From contig JAEEMK010000014.1 of assembly GCA_016283175.1 (NCBI GenBank), forward strand, positions 1 to 40,943: 40,943 bases of DNA. Reading direction: 5' to 3'. Every line of letters starts with the position of its first letter. The first letter of the stretch is position 1. Under the pieces are notes generated by a model. It worked only from the letters and a program-made list of their open reading frames with translations. It did no database searches and was not told where the DNA came from. Both the position numbers and the translations under genes were made by a program. The stretch is from Bacteroidales bacterium. GTDB lineage: Bacteria > Bacteroidota > Bacteroidia > Bacteroidales > P3. This document shows positions 17,421 to 26,233 of the stretch, piece after piece.

Positions 17421-18392
17421 ATGTCCTCCGATATAGAAACATTGCAAAGTCTGGTAAACAAGTATCAACAGCTCCGCAAGGAGATTGCCAAGGTCATCAT
17501 TGGACAGGACAGTGCTGTCGAAAGCCTGCTCGTCTCTGTCTTCACGGGCGGCCATTGCCTGCTGGTAGGTGTTCCTGGACTTGCCAAAACGCTTATGGTC
17601 AACACGCTGTCGAAAGCTCTTGGCCTTTCTTTCAGCAGAATACAGTTTACACCCGACCTGATGCCATCCGACATCACAGGCTCGGAGATTCTTGACGAAA
17701 ATCGCAAATTCCGTTTTGTCAAAGGCCCCATCTTTGCCAACATCCTTCTTGCCGACGAGATTAACCGTACTCCTCCCAAGACGCAGTCGGCATTGCTCGA
17801 GGCTATGCAGGAACACTCTGTCACTGTCGGCGGCAACAGTTATGCTCTTGACGCGCCTTTCTTCGTGCTTGCCACCCAGAACCCCATCGAACAGGAGGGA
17901 ACCTACCCTTTGCCCGAGGCACAGCTCGACCGTTTTATGTTCAATATCAAGATGGACTATCCTTCGTTTCAAGAGGAGATTGACATCGTTAAAAGAACCA
18001 CTGTCGATGCAGTCAACGACCTTCAGGTAGTTCTTTCTGCCGAGGAAATACTCGGTTGCCAATCAGCGATCCGTCGTATGCCGGTACCCGACAATGTTAT
18101 ATCCTATGCCGTCGGTCTTGTGGCGGCCACACGTCCCGATGGCGAGGGCAACGAACTGGCCCATCGCTATCTCTCCTGGGGTGCCGGTCCTCGTGCATCT
18201 CAATATCTTGTTATGGGAGCAAAAACACGTGCTGCCTTCAATGGCAAATTCTCGCCCGACTGCGAGGATGTCGATGCTGTTGCTGCTGAAGTGCTGCGCC
18301 ACCGCCTGGTGCGCAACTACTATGCCGAGGCTGAAGGCATCTCCACCGACACCGTCATCGACGAACTCAAGAAAACAATAAGCAACCTTTGA
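17421..18392 (+). CDS. MoxR-family AAA+ ATPase
   Basis: A 323-aa MoxR ATPase. Walker A is GVPGLAKTLM, Walker B is ILLADEINR, the sensor region is LATQNPIEQEGTYPLPEAQLDRF, and a C-terminal lid follows. MoxR proteins usually work with DUF58 and von Willebrand factor A proteins encoded next to them to mature or regulate other complexes. Here the next gene is an unrelated secreted protein, and the only DUF58 gene in the window is about 5.5 kb away (23918). It lies at the end of the guaB-PPIase-surA run. Confidence 0.95.
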   Translation: MSSDIETLQSLVNKYQQLRKEIAKVIIGQDSAVESLLVSVFTGGHCLLVGVPGLAKTLMVNTLSKALGLSFSRIQFTPDLMPSDITGSEILDENRKFRFVKGPIFANILLADEINRTPPKTQSALLEAMQEHSVTVGGNSYALDAPFFVLATQNPIEQEGTYPLPEAQLDRFMFNIKMDYPSFQEEIDIVKRTTVDAVNDLQVVLSAEEILGCQSAIRRMPVPDNVISYAVGLVAATRPDGEGNELAHRYLSWGAGPRASQYLVMGAKTRAAFNGKFSPDCEDVDAVAAEVLRHRLVRNYYAEAEGISTDTVIDELKKTISNL

Positions 18393-18413
18393 CCGTAAAT
18401 TAATAATAACGCT

Positions 18414-19685
18414 ATGAAACGTTGTTTGAAGTCTTTACTATCCATTGCCACGCTGGCTTTTATCTTTGGCTCTTCCACAGCGGCTTTTGCCCAGACAGGA
18501 ATCTATATTCCCAGTGCCAAGCCCATAAAGAATATGCAGAAGGCTATGGAGCACCCCGACAAATTCTGTCTGCTTATCAAATACAGCGGCAACGCGTCAG
18601 CATACAGCATCAGCGATCTTGATTGGCTCGACTCTGTCTATCGTGTCGCCTTTGCCGACCGCACCAACCCCAAACTTTATTCCATTACCATTGAAGGCTA
18701 CAGCAGCAACGAGACACTGTCCGAGCAGCGCGTCGATTTGATATACAACTATTTCGCGGGACGTTGCTATGCTCCGTTCCCCATACGCTACGCACCCAAT
18801 CCCATCCATTGCAGATGTCACGGCGACACCGTTGAAACGGTGCGCTACGAAGTCCCTGTGACTCGCAAGGCTTACAACGTGCGTGATTTGCCCGAAAGCC
18901 GTCTCACATTCAACAAGACGATGAAGCTCGACAATTGTGTGCTCATCACGCTGCAGAACGACCCAGACGCTTGTCTTGGTGCTGCCAGAGGCTGTGTGGT
19001 GCCATCTGCCGACACCACCGTGCGCGGATACTATGCTTCGGTGTTTATGAAGAAAGGATCGCTCTACAACGTACAGGAAACCAAAGACACCTGCCCGTCG
19101 GATGTGCGTTTTTCCATTGAGGAACATCTTGACTACAAGCCTATTGTAGAAGAGTATTTTCTTGTTCCCCATCGTAAACAGTATATAGTTCAGGTCGGAT
19201 ATGTTGTCCTTCACAGCAGCATAAACCGCAAATATGGCGAATGCTCGCAAATGCTTCCCGACTCCATCTACGTCCGTTTCCCTGTAACACAGGAACAGCT
19301 TGACAACAAAATACGCATCTTCGGAAAGAAATATTCTGAAAAGGGTATGGAATATAAAGCTTTGACAACAAAGAAAATGCCATCCAAGGTGTCGCTCAGC
19401 GTCCAGGCTGCTGTCAACGTTATGCAGCTCGACACTATCTTCCTCGGCAAACGTATCCAGCCTAACGAACTCAGCGATTATTTCTTTGAATGCAAGACAG
19501 ATATGGAAGATGGTTCGTTTGCAGCCGATGGCAAGCAGTGGAAAGCCTATCGACTTGACCGTCACGGCAATTATGAGATTAAGAAACCCCTCCGTGCTTT
19601 GATGCGTATTGTCGAAGATGAAGTCGACGAAATAGAAGACCAGGAGTCTGACAAACGCTACCAAGACGACGAGGAAATCGAGTAG
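18414..19685 (+). CDS. Secreted protein of unknown function
   Basis: A 423-aa protein with a signal peptide (cleavage near AAFAQ). No family recognised. The stretch LYSITIEGYSSNETLSEQRVDLIYNYF faintly recalls the peptidoglycan-binding region of OmpA-like proteins (GYxS...LSxxRV), but the rest does not fit. Several Cys occur (CRCHGD, CLGAARGC, DTCPSD). The C-terminus is a very acidic tail (EDEVDEIEDQESDKRYQDDEEIE). It starts 21 bp after moxR, so it is likely part of that transcript. Confidence 0.75.
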   Translation: MKRCLKSLLSIATLAFIFGSSTAAFAQTGIYIPSAKPIKNMQKAMEHPDKFCLLIKYSGNASAYSISDLDWLDSVYRVAFADRTNPKLYSITIEGYSSNETLSEQRVDLIYNYFAGRCYAPFPIRYAPNPIHCRCHGDTVETVRYEVPVTRKAYNVRDLPESRLTFNKTMKLDNCVLITLQNDPDACLGAARGCVVPSADTTVRGYYASVFMKKGSLYNVQETKDTCPSDVRFSIEEHLDYKPIVEEYFLVPHRKQYIVQVGYVVLHSSINRKYGECSQMLPDSIYVRFPVTQEQLDNKIRIFGKKYSEKGMEYKALTTKKMPSKVSLSVQAAVNVMQLDTIFLGKRIQPNELSDYFFECKTDMEDGSFAADGKQWKAYRLDRHGNYEIKKPLRALMRIVEDEVDEIEDQESDKRYQDDEEIE

Positions 19686-19715
19686 AAAGAGAATGCAAGA
19701 CGCATACGTTTTTAT

Positions 19716-19784
19716 TCCTAAAACTCTAAAACCCCAAAACTTCCTTAAACTCTTAAACCCTTTAAACCCTTAAACTTTACCTTA
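19716..19784 (+). repeat. Telomere-like CTTAAACCC low-complexity tract
   Basis: The gap before panB consists of irregular AAACTCT/AAACCCC/CTTAAACCC units running right up to the ATG. It has no recognisable promoter and resembles the low-complexity filler in other gaps of this window. Confidence 0.55.
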
Positions 19785-20603
19785 ATGGCATATTTACAGA
19801 CCGACGTGACAAAAGTCACAACACGAGTTCTTCAAAATATGAAACTTCACGGTGAGAAAATCGCTATGCTTACTGCCTACGATTTCTCTATGGCACAGCT
19901 ACTTGACCGTACTAAGATTGATGTCGTATTGGTGGGCGACAGCGCAGCCAATGTTATGGAAGGCTACAAAACCACCCTGCCCATCACGCTCGACGAGATG
20001 ATTGTTTACGCCTCCTCCGTCGTCCGTGCCATCAACCGCGCCTTTGTTGTTGTCGATATGCCTTTCGGCACATATCAGGGCAACTCCAAGCAGGCTCTTG
20101 CTTCGGCTATACGCATTATGAAAGAAACCGGAGCCGACGCCGTCAAACTCGAAGGCGGCGAAGAGGTACTCGAATCCATACAGCGCATCCTCAGCGCCGG
20201 CATACCCGTTATGGGACATCTTGGACTCACTCCACAGAGCATCAACAAGTTCGGCACCTATGCAGTACGCGCCACCGAGGAAGACGAAGCCAACCGTGTC
20301 ATTCACGATGCACATATCCTGGAAGAGGCAGGCTGCTTCGCTATGGTGCTCGAAAAAGTCCCGGCATCGCTGGCCACACGCATAGCTTCCGAAGTCAAGA
20401 TACCAGTTATTGGCATTGGCGCCGGACACGGTGTTGACGGACAGGTGCTGGTACTTCAGGATATGTTGGGCATTACGCAGCAGTTCAAGCCGCGCTATCT
20501 GCGACTCTATGGCCACATAGGCGAAGATATCTCGAATGCCATCCAGCAGTATATCTCCGACGTCAAGTCGGTCAACTTCCCCAACGAAAAGGAACAGTAT
20601 TAA
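19785..20603 (+). CDS. panB: 3-methyl-2-oxobutanoate hydroxymethyltransferase
   Basis: A 272-aa enzyme of pantothenate/CoA synthesis that makes ketopantoate from 2-ketoisovalerate and methylene-tetrahydrofolate. Signatures seen: [28 protein letters not shown] (metal site), [31 protein letters not shown] with the catalytic Glu, and [20 protein letters not shown]. Full family length. Convergent with the DUF6266 gene, with only 6 bp between the stops. Confidence 0.98.
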   Translation: MAYLQTDVTKVTTRVLQNMKLHGEKIAMLTAYDFSMAQLLDRTKIDVVLVGDSAANVMEGYKTTLPITLDEMIVYASSVVRAINRAFVVVDMPFGTYQGNSKQALASAIRIMKETGADAVKLEGGEEVLESIQRILSAGIPVMGHLGLTPQSINKFGTYAVRATEEDEANRVIHDAHILEEAGCFAMVLEKVPASLATRIASEVKIPVIGIGAGHGVDGQVLVLQDMLGITQQFKPRYLRLYGHIGEDISNAIQQYISDVKSVNFPNEKEQY

Positions 20604-20609
20604 TTACAA

Positions 20610-21461
20610 TCACCTTTGAGGAAGCGGCAGATTGTCATCTCCTGGCGATTCTTCCGCTCTTGTTGTGTTTCTGTCGCTTTGCTCCATTGCGACAGGGCTC
20701 ACTCTTGTAAAGGAATCAAAGGGGTTTCTTTTACCGTTTTCAATCCATTCATTTACAGTTTTTTCTTCTGAATCTGATTCAGGCCATTGGCTTTGATCGA
20801 TGATGCCGTTGCCGAGATACTGACTCTGCGAGGCACGACCTGCGCGGTCAACGACAAATCCCCATAGATGTATTTCTTTTCCAGCTAAATAGCTCGGAAA
20901 TACTATTTCAACATACTTCTGTCCGCGATAGAAAGGTTGCGAGATGACGAACGCCTCTTTTTCAGGCATATAGGCCACCATATAAACCTTGTCGTCCCTG
21001 TATACTGTGCGGTGCAGCGGATTAGGCTCGAATTCGACGCCCACCGTTGTTTCTTCGACCATTCTCGGTGCTGCGAAAGCCACGGGGGCAACCGGACCGT
21101 CGGAGAGGATAAGGTTCTCGTAGTCAACCGATAGCGCATTCTCTCCTGCATCTGCATTATCCACGCCACTTTCCGCTATAGAAAAGCATCCTTTGTTGAG
21201 GTGCATAAAATAGTTGCTTTCAGTCATCTGTGCGTTGATGCTGGCCGTCTGAAGGCCAATGCGCAGCACGTCGCCGGCTCTTGATGCAAAATGTACAACA
21301 GCCTTGAACAAAGCACGTTGCGCCAGTTGGCGTGGCGTTTTGGCGTCATTGTATTGACTGGGCATTGAGCGCACGCACATTTTTCCGCGCCACTCGTAGC
21401 CGATGACATTGTTCAGCCTTCCGCTGAAACTGCCCATAAATCCGTTTCCAATTCTTCCCAT
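20610..21461 (-). CDS. DUF6266 family protein
   Basis: A 283-aa protein. The start MGRIGNGFMGSFSGRLNNVIG is preferred over an upstream in-frame Met because this is where the DUF6266 signature begins, with WRGKMCVRSMPSQYNDAKTPRQLAQR just after. This family is common in Bacteroidota and of unknown function. The middle has beta-rich segments (VYMVAYMPEKEAFVISQPFYRGQKYVEIVFP). The C-terminus is a polar, disordered tail. It has no signal peptide. No operon partner is evident. Confidence 0.85.
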   Translation of the reverse strand: MGRIGNGFMGSFSGRLNNVIGYEWRGKMCVRSMPSQYNDAKTPRQLAQRALFKAVVHFASRAGDVLRIGLQTASINAQMTESNYFMHLNKGCFSIAESGVDNADAGENALSVDYENLILSDGPVAPVAFAAPRMVEETTVGVEFEPNPLHRTVYRDDKVYMVAYMPEKEAFVISQPFYRGQKYVEIVFPSYLAGKEIHLWGFVVDRAGRASQSQYLGNGIIDQSQWPESDSEEKTVNEWIENGKRNPFDSFTRVSPVAMEQSDRNTTRAEESPGDDNLPLPQR

Positions 21462-21803
21462 AGCAGTAGTTGTTTTAATAATTATCAATCCAAAAGTCTG
21501 CAAACAAAACTGTTGTGCTGTTCCACAGCCCCTTCCTCCGAATAAACTTTATATTATAACGTAATCAAAGTTTATTTATTATTTACTAACATAAAATTTA
21601 GTAAAAGTTAAATTAAACTTTGAGTGAACTTTGATAGGAACAAGATTCTTGTGTAGCAGAGTTTTATGTATTTTTATAAATATACTTTTTTATAAGTTTT
21701 TTTGTGTTCACACATACAGAAATGCTCCTTTTGGTATGGTTATGCCCGACTGCAAGATTTGAAAGAATAATACTATAAAAATGAAATAAAGAATTATCAA
21801 AAT
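21462..21803. other. AT-rich intergenic region without recognisable genes
   Basis: About 340 bp, strongly AT-rich, upstream of the DUF6266 gene. I saw no credible ORF, tRNA or repeat, and no exact TAnnTTTG box. The terminator hairpin of the OmpA-like gene begins at 21804. Confidence 0.5.
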
Positions 21804-21853
21804 ATTCAAAGTTAGAGCGCCGCGTCGAAAGACGCGGCGCTCTAACTTTGAAT
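21804..21853 (-). terminator. 23-bp perfect hairpin with GAAA loop
   Basis: The arms 21804-21826 and 21831-21853 are exact complements with a GC-rich centre (GCGCCGCGTC) and the loop GAAA on the plus strand. It begins 20 bp after the stop of the OmpA-like gene, with an AT-rich stretch beyond, so it is probably its terminator. Confidence 0.8.
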
Positions 21854-21873
21854 TCTTTTATTTATATGGTTGA

Positions 21874-23220
21874 TTATTTGCTTAACCCTGTGATAATTAG
21901 TTCTATTTTGGTGTCGCGGAAGGCCTGGTGTTTGTTGAGGGCTGCTGCTGCCGCACGCTTAATCTCGTTCTGCGTCATACCGGCAATTGTTATCTGCTCG
22001 GGGTTCATACCGTGGGCAACGAAGAACTCTTTTACGCTTTGGGCACGTGCTATCGACAGTTTCTGGTCGGCCTCAATGTCGACGGCATAGGATTGTACGT
22101 AGCCTTTGATTTGGAATGTGATGTCGGGATGTCCTTTGAACATCTGCATATAGTTGAGTAGCGATGTGTCGCTCTCTGGCAGCAGGTTGGCGTCGTCATC
22201 GAAATAGATGTCTGCAATAGGGAATGTGGTGCCCTTTTCGGTGCGGTTCAGGTTGAAACGCATCAGGGTGTCGTCCTTGAAGATGTTGGAGTTGAACTCT
22301 TTGAAGATTGAGAAATAACCGTTTTTCTTGGCATAGAGTGCATAGTTGAAGCCTGGAACAAATTTTATTTTGCCGCCCTTGAATGCGGGGTTCTTGGCTA
22401 TGGGACGGTTGTCGGTGTTTTTCTCAAGGATGAGCAGGTCGACATCGACGTTCTTTTTGAGCAGGGGATCGTAAAACACTACAAGAGGTTCAAATGATTC
22501 GACCTGTATGGATACTTTGATTGTGTGGCCTTCGCCTTTGGCGCTTTTGTTGTCGAGTACGATGTAATATATTTCGCCTTTGCGGACGGGTATCGATTTG
22601 AGGAAGTCCTCGTCTTCGTTGGGATTAATGAAATAACGTTTTCCGTCGGCGCGCATACCCATCGTTGCTGCTGTCATTCGGCGGCTGCGCGGTTTGGCAG
22701 TAACCTGTCCTTTTGCGTTTTTGGGTGTGGCTGCTGCAAGACCTGTGGTGTCCTTTGAAGAAAGACTGGATGCCAGAGGCTTGATTTTGTTTTGTATCAG
22801 ATGGTTGCTGAAATATACATCGGTGTATTTGTAGACAACGAAATCGTAGTCATCCCACTCGCTATTGGGCGTGATGTTGATTTCCAGATTTCCGGAATAG
22901 GGAGCTGTGAATTTGTACCACACCGAGTTGTGCTCGTATTCAAAAACGTGAGGGTTGTTTCTGTCACGCATAATCTCTTGTATGCGTCCGGCTCCCTGCG
23001 GGGTTGTTGTAGGACCGTATGGCACGTCGGGCAGTAGTTCGACGGCGAAGAGGCAGTCGTTGCTGTTGGCCGGCAGCTCAATGTTTGGAGTTTCCTGCAC
23101 GACGGGTTTGTTCTTGCCGCCTTTGTTGTTTCCCTGTTTATTCTTGTTCTGTCCCTGTGCGTTGCCAGTGCTGATAATCAGCGCAATGGCAAATATAGAC
23201 AATGAGATCAGTTTTTTCAT
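21874..23220 (-). CDS. OmpA-like outer-envelope protein
   Basis: A 448-aa protein with a signal peptide (ending NAQGQ), followed by a Lys/Asn/Gly/Gln-rich linker (NKNKQGNNKGGKNK). The middle is beta-rich (VWYKFTAPYSGNLEINITP; YYIVLDNKSAKGEGHTIKVSIQ) and resembles pre-peptidase/carbohydrate-binding-like folds. The C-terminal ~110 residues fit an OmpA/MotB-like domain: IADIYFDDDANLLPESDTSLLNYM, GHPDITFQIKGYVQSY, KLSIARAQSVKEFFVAHGM. That domain usually binds peptidoglycan. A gliding or T9SS link is possible but not shown. Confidence 0.85.
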   Translation of the reverse strand: MKKLISLSIFAIALIISTGNAQGQNKNKQGNNKGGKNKPVVQETPNIELPANSNDCLFAVELLPDVPYGPTTTPQGAGRIQEIMRDRNNPHVFEYEHNSVWYKFTAPYSGNLEINITPNSEWDDYDFVVYKYTDVYFSNHLIQNKIKPLASSLSSKDTTGLAAATPKNAKGQVTAKPRSRRMTAATMGMRADGKRYFINPNEDEDFLKSIPVRKGEIYYIVLDNKSAKGEGHTIKVSIQVESFEPLVVFYDPLLKKNVDVDLLILEKNTDNRPIAKNPAFKGGKIKFVPGFNYALYAKKNGYFSIFKEFNSNIFKDDTLMRFNLNRTEKGTTFPIADIYFDDDANLLPESDTSLLNYMQMFKGHPDITFQIKGYVQSYAVDIEADQKLSIARAQSVKEFFVAHGMNPEQITIAGMTQNEIKRAAAAALNKHQAFRDTKIELIITGLSK

Positions 23221-23251
23221 AGCTGTATCGATATTGCTTGTATTGTTACTG

Positions 23252-23259
23252 CAAAAGTA
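23252..23259 (-). promoter_or_regulatory. -7 box (TACTTTTG) for the OmpA-like gene
   Basis: An exact TAnnTTTG match on the minus strand, 31 bp upstream of the ATG at 23220. No clear -33 partner. Confidence 0.55.
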
Positions 23260-23451
23260 AGAATTTTTTTAGAAATGGAAACTAATAATAAAATATTTTT
23301 GTTCTGTGGCTGGCTAACTGATTGTTTTGCAGTATGCATTTTTTGTTTTCTGCAATGTGTGACATTGTGTTGCCTGGTGTTTTATTTTTTCAAATGATAT
23401 CATATTTTGCCTGTTTTTTATTTTTTTCTTTCCCGGTATGTTTTTTTTTCG

Positions 23452-23459
23452 TATTTTTG
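23452..23459 (+). promoter_or_regulatory. -7 box (TATTTTTG) for trxA
   Basis: An exact TAnnTTTG match 39 bp before the trxA ATG, preceded by a long T-rich stretch. The -33 element is weak. Confidence 0.6.
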
Positions 23460-23498
23460 CAGTACGATAATTATTAATAACATAATATTTAATGCACT

Positions 23499-23813
23499 AT
23501 GATAGTAGAAGTTAATGACAACAATTTTGCTGAAATCGCTCAGTCAAACCTTCCTGTGCTTCTGGACATCGGAGCAACTTGGTGCGGTCCCTGCAAGGCG
23601 TTGGCTCCTCTGGTAGAAGAAATAGCCGCTGAATATGAGGGCAAAGCCCTCGTTTGCAAAGCGGATGTGGACGAATGCCCCGGTATTGCAACGCAGTTCC
23701 GTGTACGCAGCGTACCTACCGTGCTGTTTATCAAGAACGGTGAAGCGGTTGACAAATCAGTCGGTCTTGTTGCCAAGGCTACGCTTGCCGAGAAATTGGA
23801 TAAGCTGTTATAA
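23499..23813 (+). CDS. trxA: Thioredoxin
   Basis: A 104-aa thioredoxin with the active site ATWCGPCK (Cys29, Cys32), the cis-Pro segment RSVPTVLFIKNGE and the usual length. No signal peptide, so it is cytosolic and reduces protein disulfides. It heads a run of plus-strand genes that ends at priA. The gap to the next gene holds an inverted repeat. Confidence 0.97.
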   Translation: MIVEVNDNNFAEIAQSNLPVLLDIGATWCGPCKALAPLVEEIAAEYEGKALVCKADVDECPGIATQFRVRSVPTVLFIKNGEAVDKSVGLVAKATLAEKLDKLL

Positions 23814-23833
23814 GGTTTAACCTTTTTTTCGAT

Positions 23834-23905
23834 AACGTTAACCTTAACGTCGGCTGCGGAATACTTTCATAGCGTTTCGGACAAGTTGACGTTGATGTTA
23901 ACGTT
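23834..23905. repeat. Inverted repeat of AACGTTAACCTTAACGTC type
   Basis: The arms 23834-23851 and 23888-23905 pair at 16 of 18 positions around a 36-nt centre that begins GGCTGCGG. The element at 6351-6467 has the same GTTAAC/GTTAAG wording and the same CGGCTGC after its left arm. Confidence 0.65.
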
Positions 23906-23917
23906 GTTGTTTTGGCG

Positions 23918-24844
23918 ATGTTTGCAGAAATAGAGAAATACAAGTCGCTGGATTTCTTTGCCAAACAGGTCGTTGAAGGTTTTATCACCGGTCTGCACAA
24001 GAGTCCTTTCCACGGTTTCTCGGTCGAGTTTGCCGAACACAGACTTTACAACAATGGCGAGTCGACCAAGAATATTGATTGGAAACTTTATGGCCGTACC
24101 GACAAACTTTTTGTCAAACGATTTGAAGAAGAGACCAATCTGCGCTGCCAGGTGCTGATTGACCAGTCGTCATCGATGTATTTCCCGGTTGAAAGGCAGG
24201 GCGATTTCAAGTCGCCCAACAAAATCACTTTCTCTGTATATGGTGCCGCTCTCATTATGGAACTGCTAATGCGTCAGAGGGATGCTTTTGGCTTGACGCT
24301 TTTTTCGGACAAGATTGACCTGCAGACCGAGGTGCGTTCCAATGTATTGCATCAACGATATGTCTATTCCATTATGGAACAACTGCTTAAGCCTGTAAGT
24401 GGCGACACATTGCAGCAGCGCGGCACTTCGATAGCCGAGAGCATACACTTGCTTGCCGAAAAGATGCATCGTCGTTCGCTGGTTGTTCTGTTTACCGATG
24501 CTTTTGTGAAGCCTGAGCAGCAGGAGCCTTTATTTGACGCTATGCGGCATCTGCGTCATTGCAAACACGAGGTGCTTTTGTTTCATACCTATGACCGTGA
24601 CAAAGAGCTGGAACTCAACTACGGCAACAAGCCATATTGGTTTATCGATATGGAAACTGGTAAGAAAATAAAGGCTTTCCCGAATGAAATAGCTGCAAAA
24701 TATAGCGCCGCTATGCGTCAGCAGACAGAACTTGTAAAGCGACACGCTATGCAATATCATATTGATTATGTGCCTGTAGACATCAATTTGGGCTTTGACC
24801 AGGTGATGCAGCCATATATTTTGAAACGTTCGCGGCATTTTTGA
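23918..24844 (+). CDS. DUF58 domain protein (MoxR partner type)
   Basis: A 308-aa protein; the ATG at 23918 is preferred to the TTG two codons upstream. It has the DUF58 signature in RLYNNGESTKNIDWKLYGRTDKLFVKRFEEET, followed by a von Willebrand-A-like stretch with LIDQSSSM (DxSxS metal site) and SLVVLFTDAF. DUF58 proteins typically act with MoxR ATPases. No transmembrane segment is visible. The ATPase partner could be the MoxR at 17421, although they are not adjacent. Confidence 0.93.
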   Translation: MFAEIEKYKSLDFFAKQVVEGFITGLHKSPFHGFSVEFAEHRLYNNGESTKNIDWKLYGRTDKLFVKRFEEETNLRCQVLIDQSSSMYFPVERQGDFKSPNKITFSVYGAALIMELLMRQRDAFGLTLFSDKIDLQTEVRSNVLHQRYVYSIMEQLLKPVSGDTLQQRGTSIAESIHLLAEKMHRRSLVVLFTDAFVKPEQQEPLFDAMRHLRHCKHEVLLFHTYDRDKELELNYGNKPYWFIDMETGKKIKAFPNEIAAKYSAAMRQQTELVKRHAMQYHIDYVPVDINLGFDQVMQPYILKRSRHF

Positions 24845-24867
24845 TATTATCGAGAATCATTTTTTAT

Positions 24868-25269
24868 ATGAAAACACGTTTTTTGCTTATTGTTGTTGCT
24901 GTGTTGGCATTCGTGTCGTGCAATCGTGACGAAAAGGATCCTTACGAGGGTTTGACTCGCTATACAGTGATAGGCAAGGTGCCTTCGGCAGCGGCAAATA
25001 TGATTGCCAAGGCAATTGTGTATGAGTACAATATGAATGATGTACGCATCGACAGCAGTGTCATCAACGACCCTAGCAGCGGGAAAAAATATGTCTTTCC
25101 AGCTAATGACAGCTCTTCTCATTTGAAAGTCAAACTAATATCGAAGGAAGACACATTCCGTTGGGGCGATACAATCATACATTTGCTGCCTGGCAAAAAT
25201 GTCGATGTTGCTATTTCCATTTTGTCGCCAATACGATTTACCGAACCAAAGTTGGAGGAATACATATGA
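24868..25269 (+). CDS. Small lipoprotein, unknown
   Basis: A 133-aa predicted lipoprotein: MKTRFLLIVVAVLAFVSC with the lipobox Cys at 18. The ATG at 24868 is preferred over an upstream in-frame start because the signal sequence begins there. No family recognised. Its stop overlaps the next ATG (ATGA, 25266-25269), so the two lipoproteins are probably translated together and may work as a pair. Confidence 0.8.
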   Translation: MKTRFLLIVVAVLAFVSCNRDEKDPYEGLTRYTVIGKVPSAAANMIAKAIVYEYNMNDVRIDSSVINDPSSGKKYVFPANDSSSHLKVKLISKEDTFRWGDTIIHLLPGKNVDVAISILSPIRFTEPKLEEYI

Positions 25270-26216
25270 AAACAAGAACTTTATCGTTTATTTTTTTCGC
25301 CTTTGCTACTGTGTTGCTTGTTGCATCGTGCAGTAAAAAAGAAGGTGTGTTGAACAAAAGAATCAGAATCGATCAGGTTGTCTCTAATGAGAGGCATTTC
25401 CAGAATAATCAGCTGTATTTCAATTCAGACAGCTTTGTGGCCGAAGACTGGCACTGGGATGGGAAAGAGATGTACCGCATCGACTATGGTTATGACCATC
25501 CTTATTCGGAAAATTTTTTCTATGATGACAATCACCGAATAATGCGTACTACGGTGCCAGCTTATGGTATTAGGTCGGAGTATTTTTATGACGGCCGTGA
25601 ATTGGAGCATATAGAGGTCTACGACCAGGACGAGCTGTACTGCAAAATGGTTTTTGTACACAATGACAAGAAACTTACAGAGTTGACTTGTAGCTATTTC
25701 ACGATTTCGGATACCAACAATCCAATTCTAGAAAAGTGCTGTTCCCCAATTTCTTCGCTTGTTGGTGGTAGTCTTGGTATACAGTTTGCCAAAGAAGAGG
25801 CGGCCAGGATTGTCAGGCAGTCGAAAAAGGGTGTTAAGGCCGCCACAAGTGTGCGGTACGAATTCACGTGGACGGACAAAAATGTTACCTCTGTCAAATG
25901 TACTGACAATGAGGGTGTCCGTAATATTGTTCTGACCTACGACGACAAGACAAACCCATACAATCAACTGTTTGGTTTCCGTGAACTTAATGACCCAATA
26001 TATGGCTTTGAAATGTTATCCGAAAACAATATTCTCACAATTCTTATGCCTTATGGAAGAGTTGATAATCAAATGTTTCGCTTTGATTATGAGTATATTG
26101 ACGACCTTCCGTCAAGTCGTGTGCTGACTTTTTCATATCGGACTTTTATTCCCGGTGTGGTTGAAGATGTGCAATACAAGGTTGAGAAAACGGAAACATA
26201 TACATATTTAAAATAA
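25266..26216 (+). CDS. Lipoprotein of unknown function
   Basis: A 316-aa predicted lipoprotein: MKTRTLSFIFFAFATVLLVASC, lipobox Cys at 22. The true start is the ATG that overlaps the previous stop; a longer frame opens at 25161 but lies inside the previous gene. The middle has short Tyr/Asp motifs (YRIDYGYDHPYSENFFYDDNHR; RSEYFYDGRELEHIEVYD) that look like YD-type repeat remnants, suggesting a beta-rich RHS-like or DUF4595-like fold. That assignment is uncertain. Confidence 0.82.
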   Translation: MKTRTLSFIFFAFATVLLVASCSKKEGVLNKRIRIDQVVSNERHFQNNQLYFNSDSFVAEDWHWDGKEMYRIDYGYDHPYSENFFYDDNHRIMRTTVPAYGIRSEYFYDGRELEHIEVYDQDELYCKMVFVHNDKKLTELTCSYFTISDTNNPILEKCCSPISSLVGGSLGIQFAKEEAARIVRQSKKGVKAATSVRYEFTWTDKNVTSVKCTDNEGVRNIVLTYDDKTNPYNQLFGFRELNDPIYGFEMLSENNILTILMPYGRVDNQMFRFDYEYIDDLPSSRVLTFSYRTFIPGVVEDVQYKVEKTETYTYLK

Positions 26217-26233
26217 AATTAAAACTATTGTAA

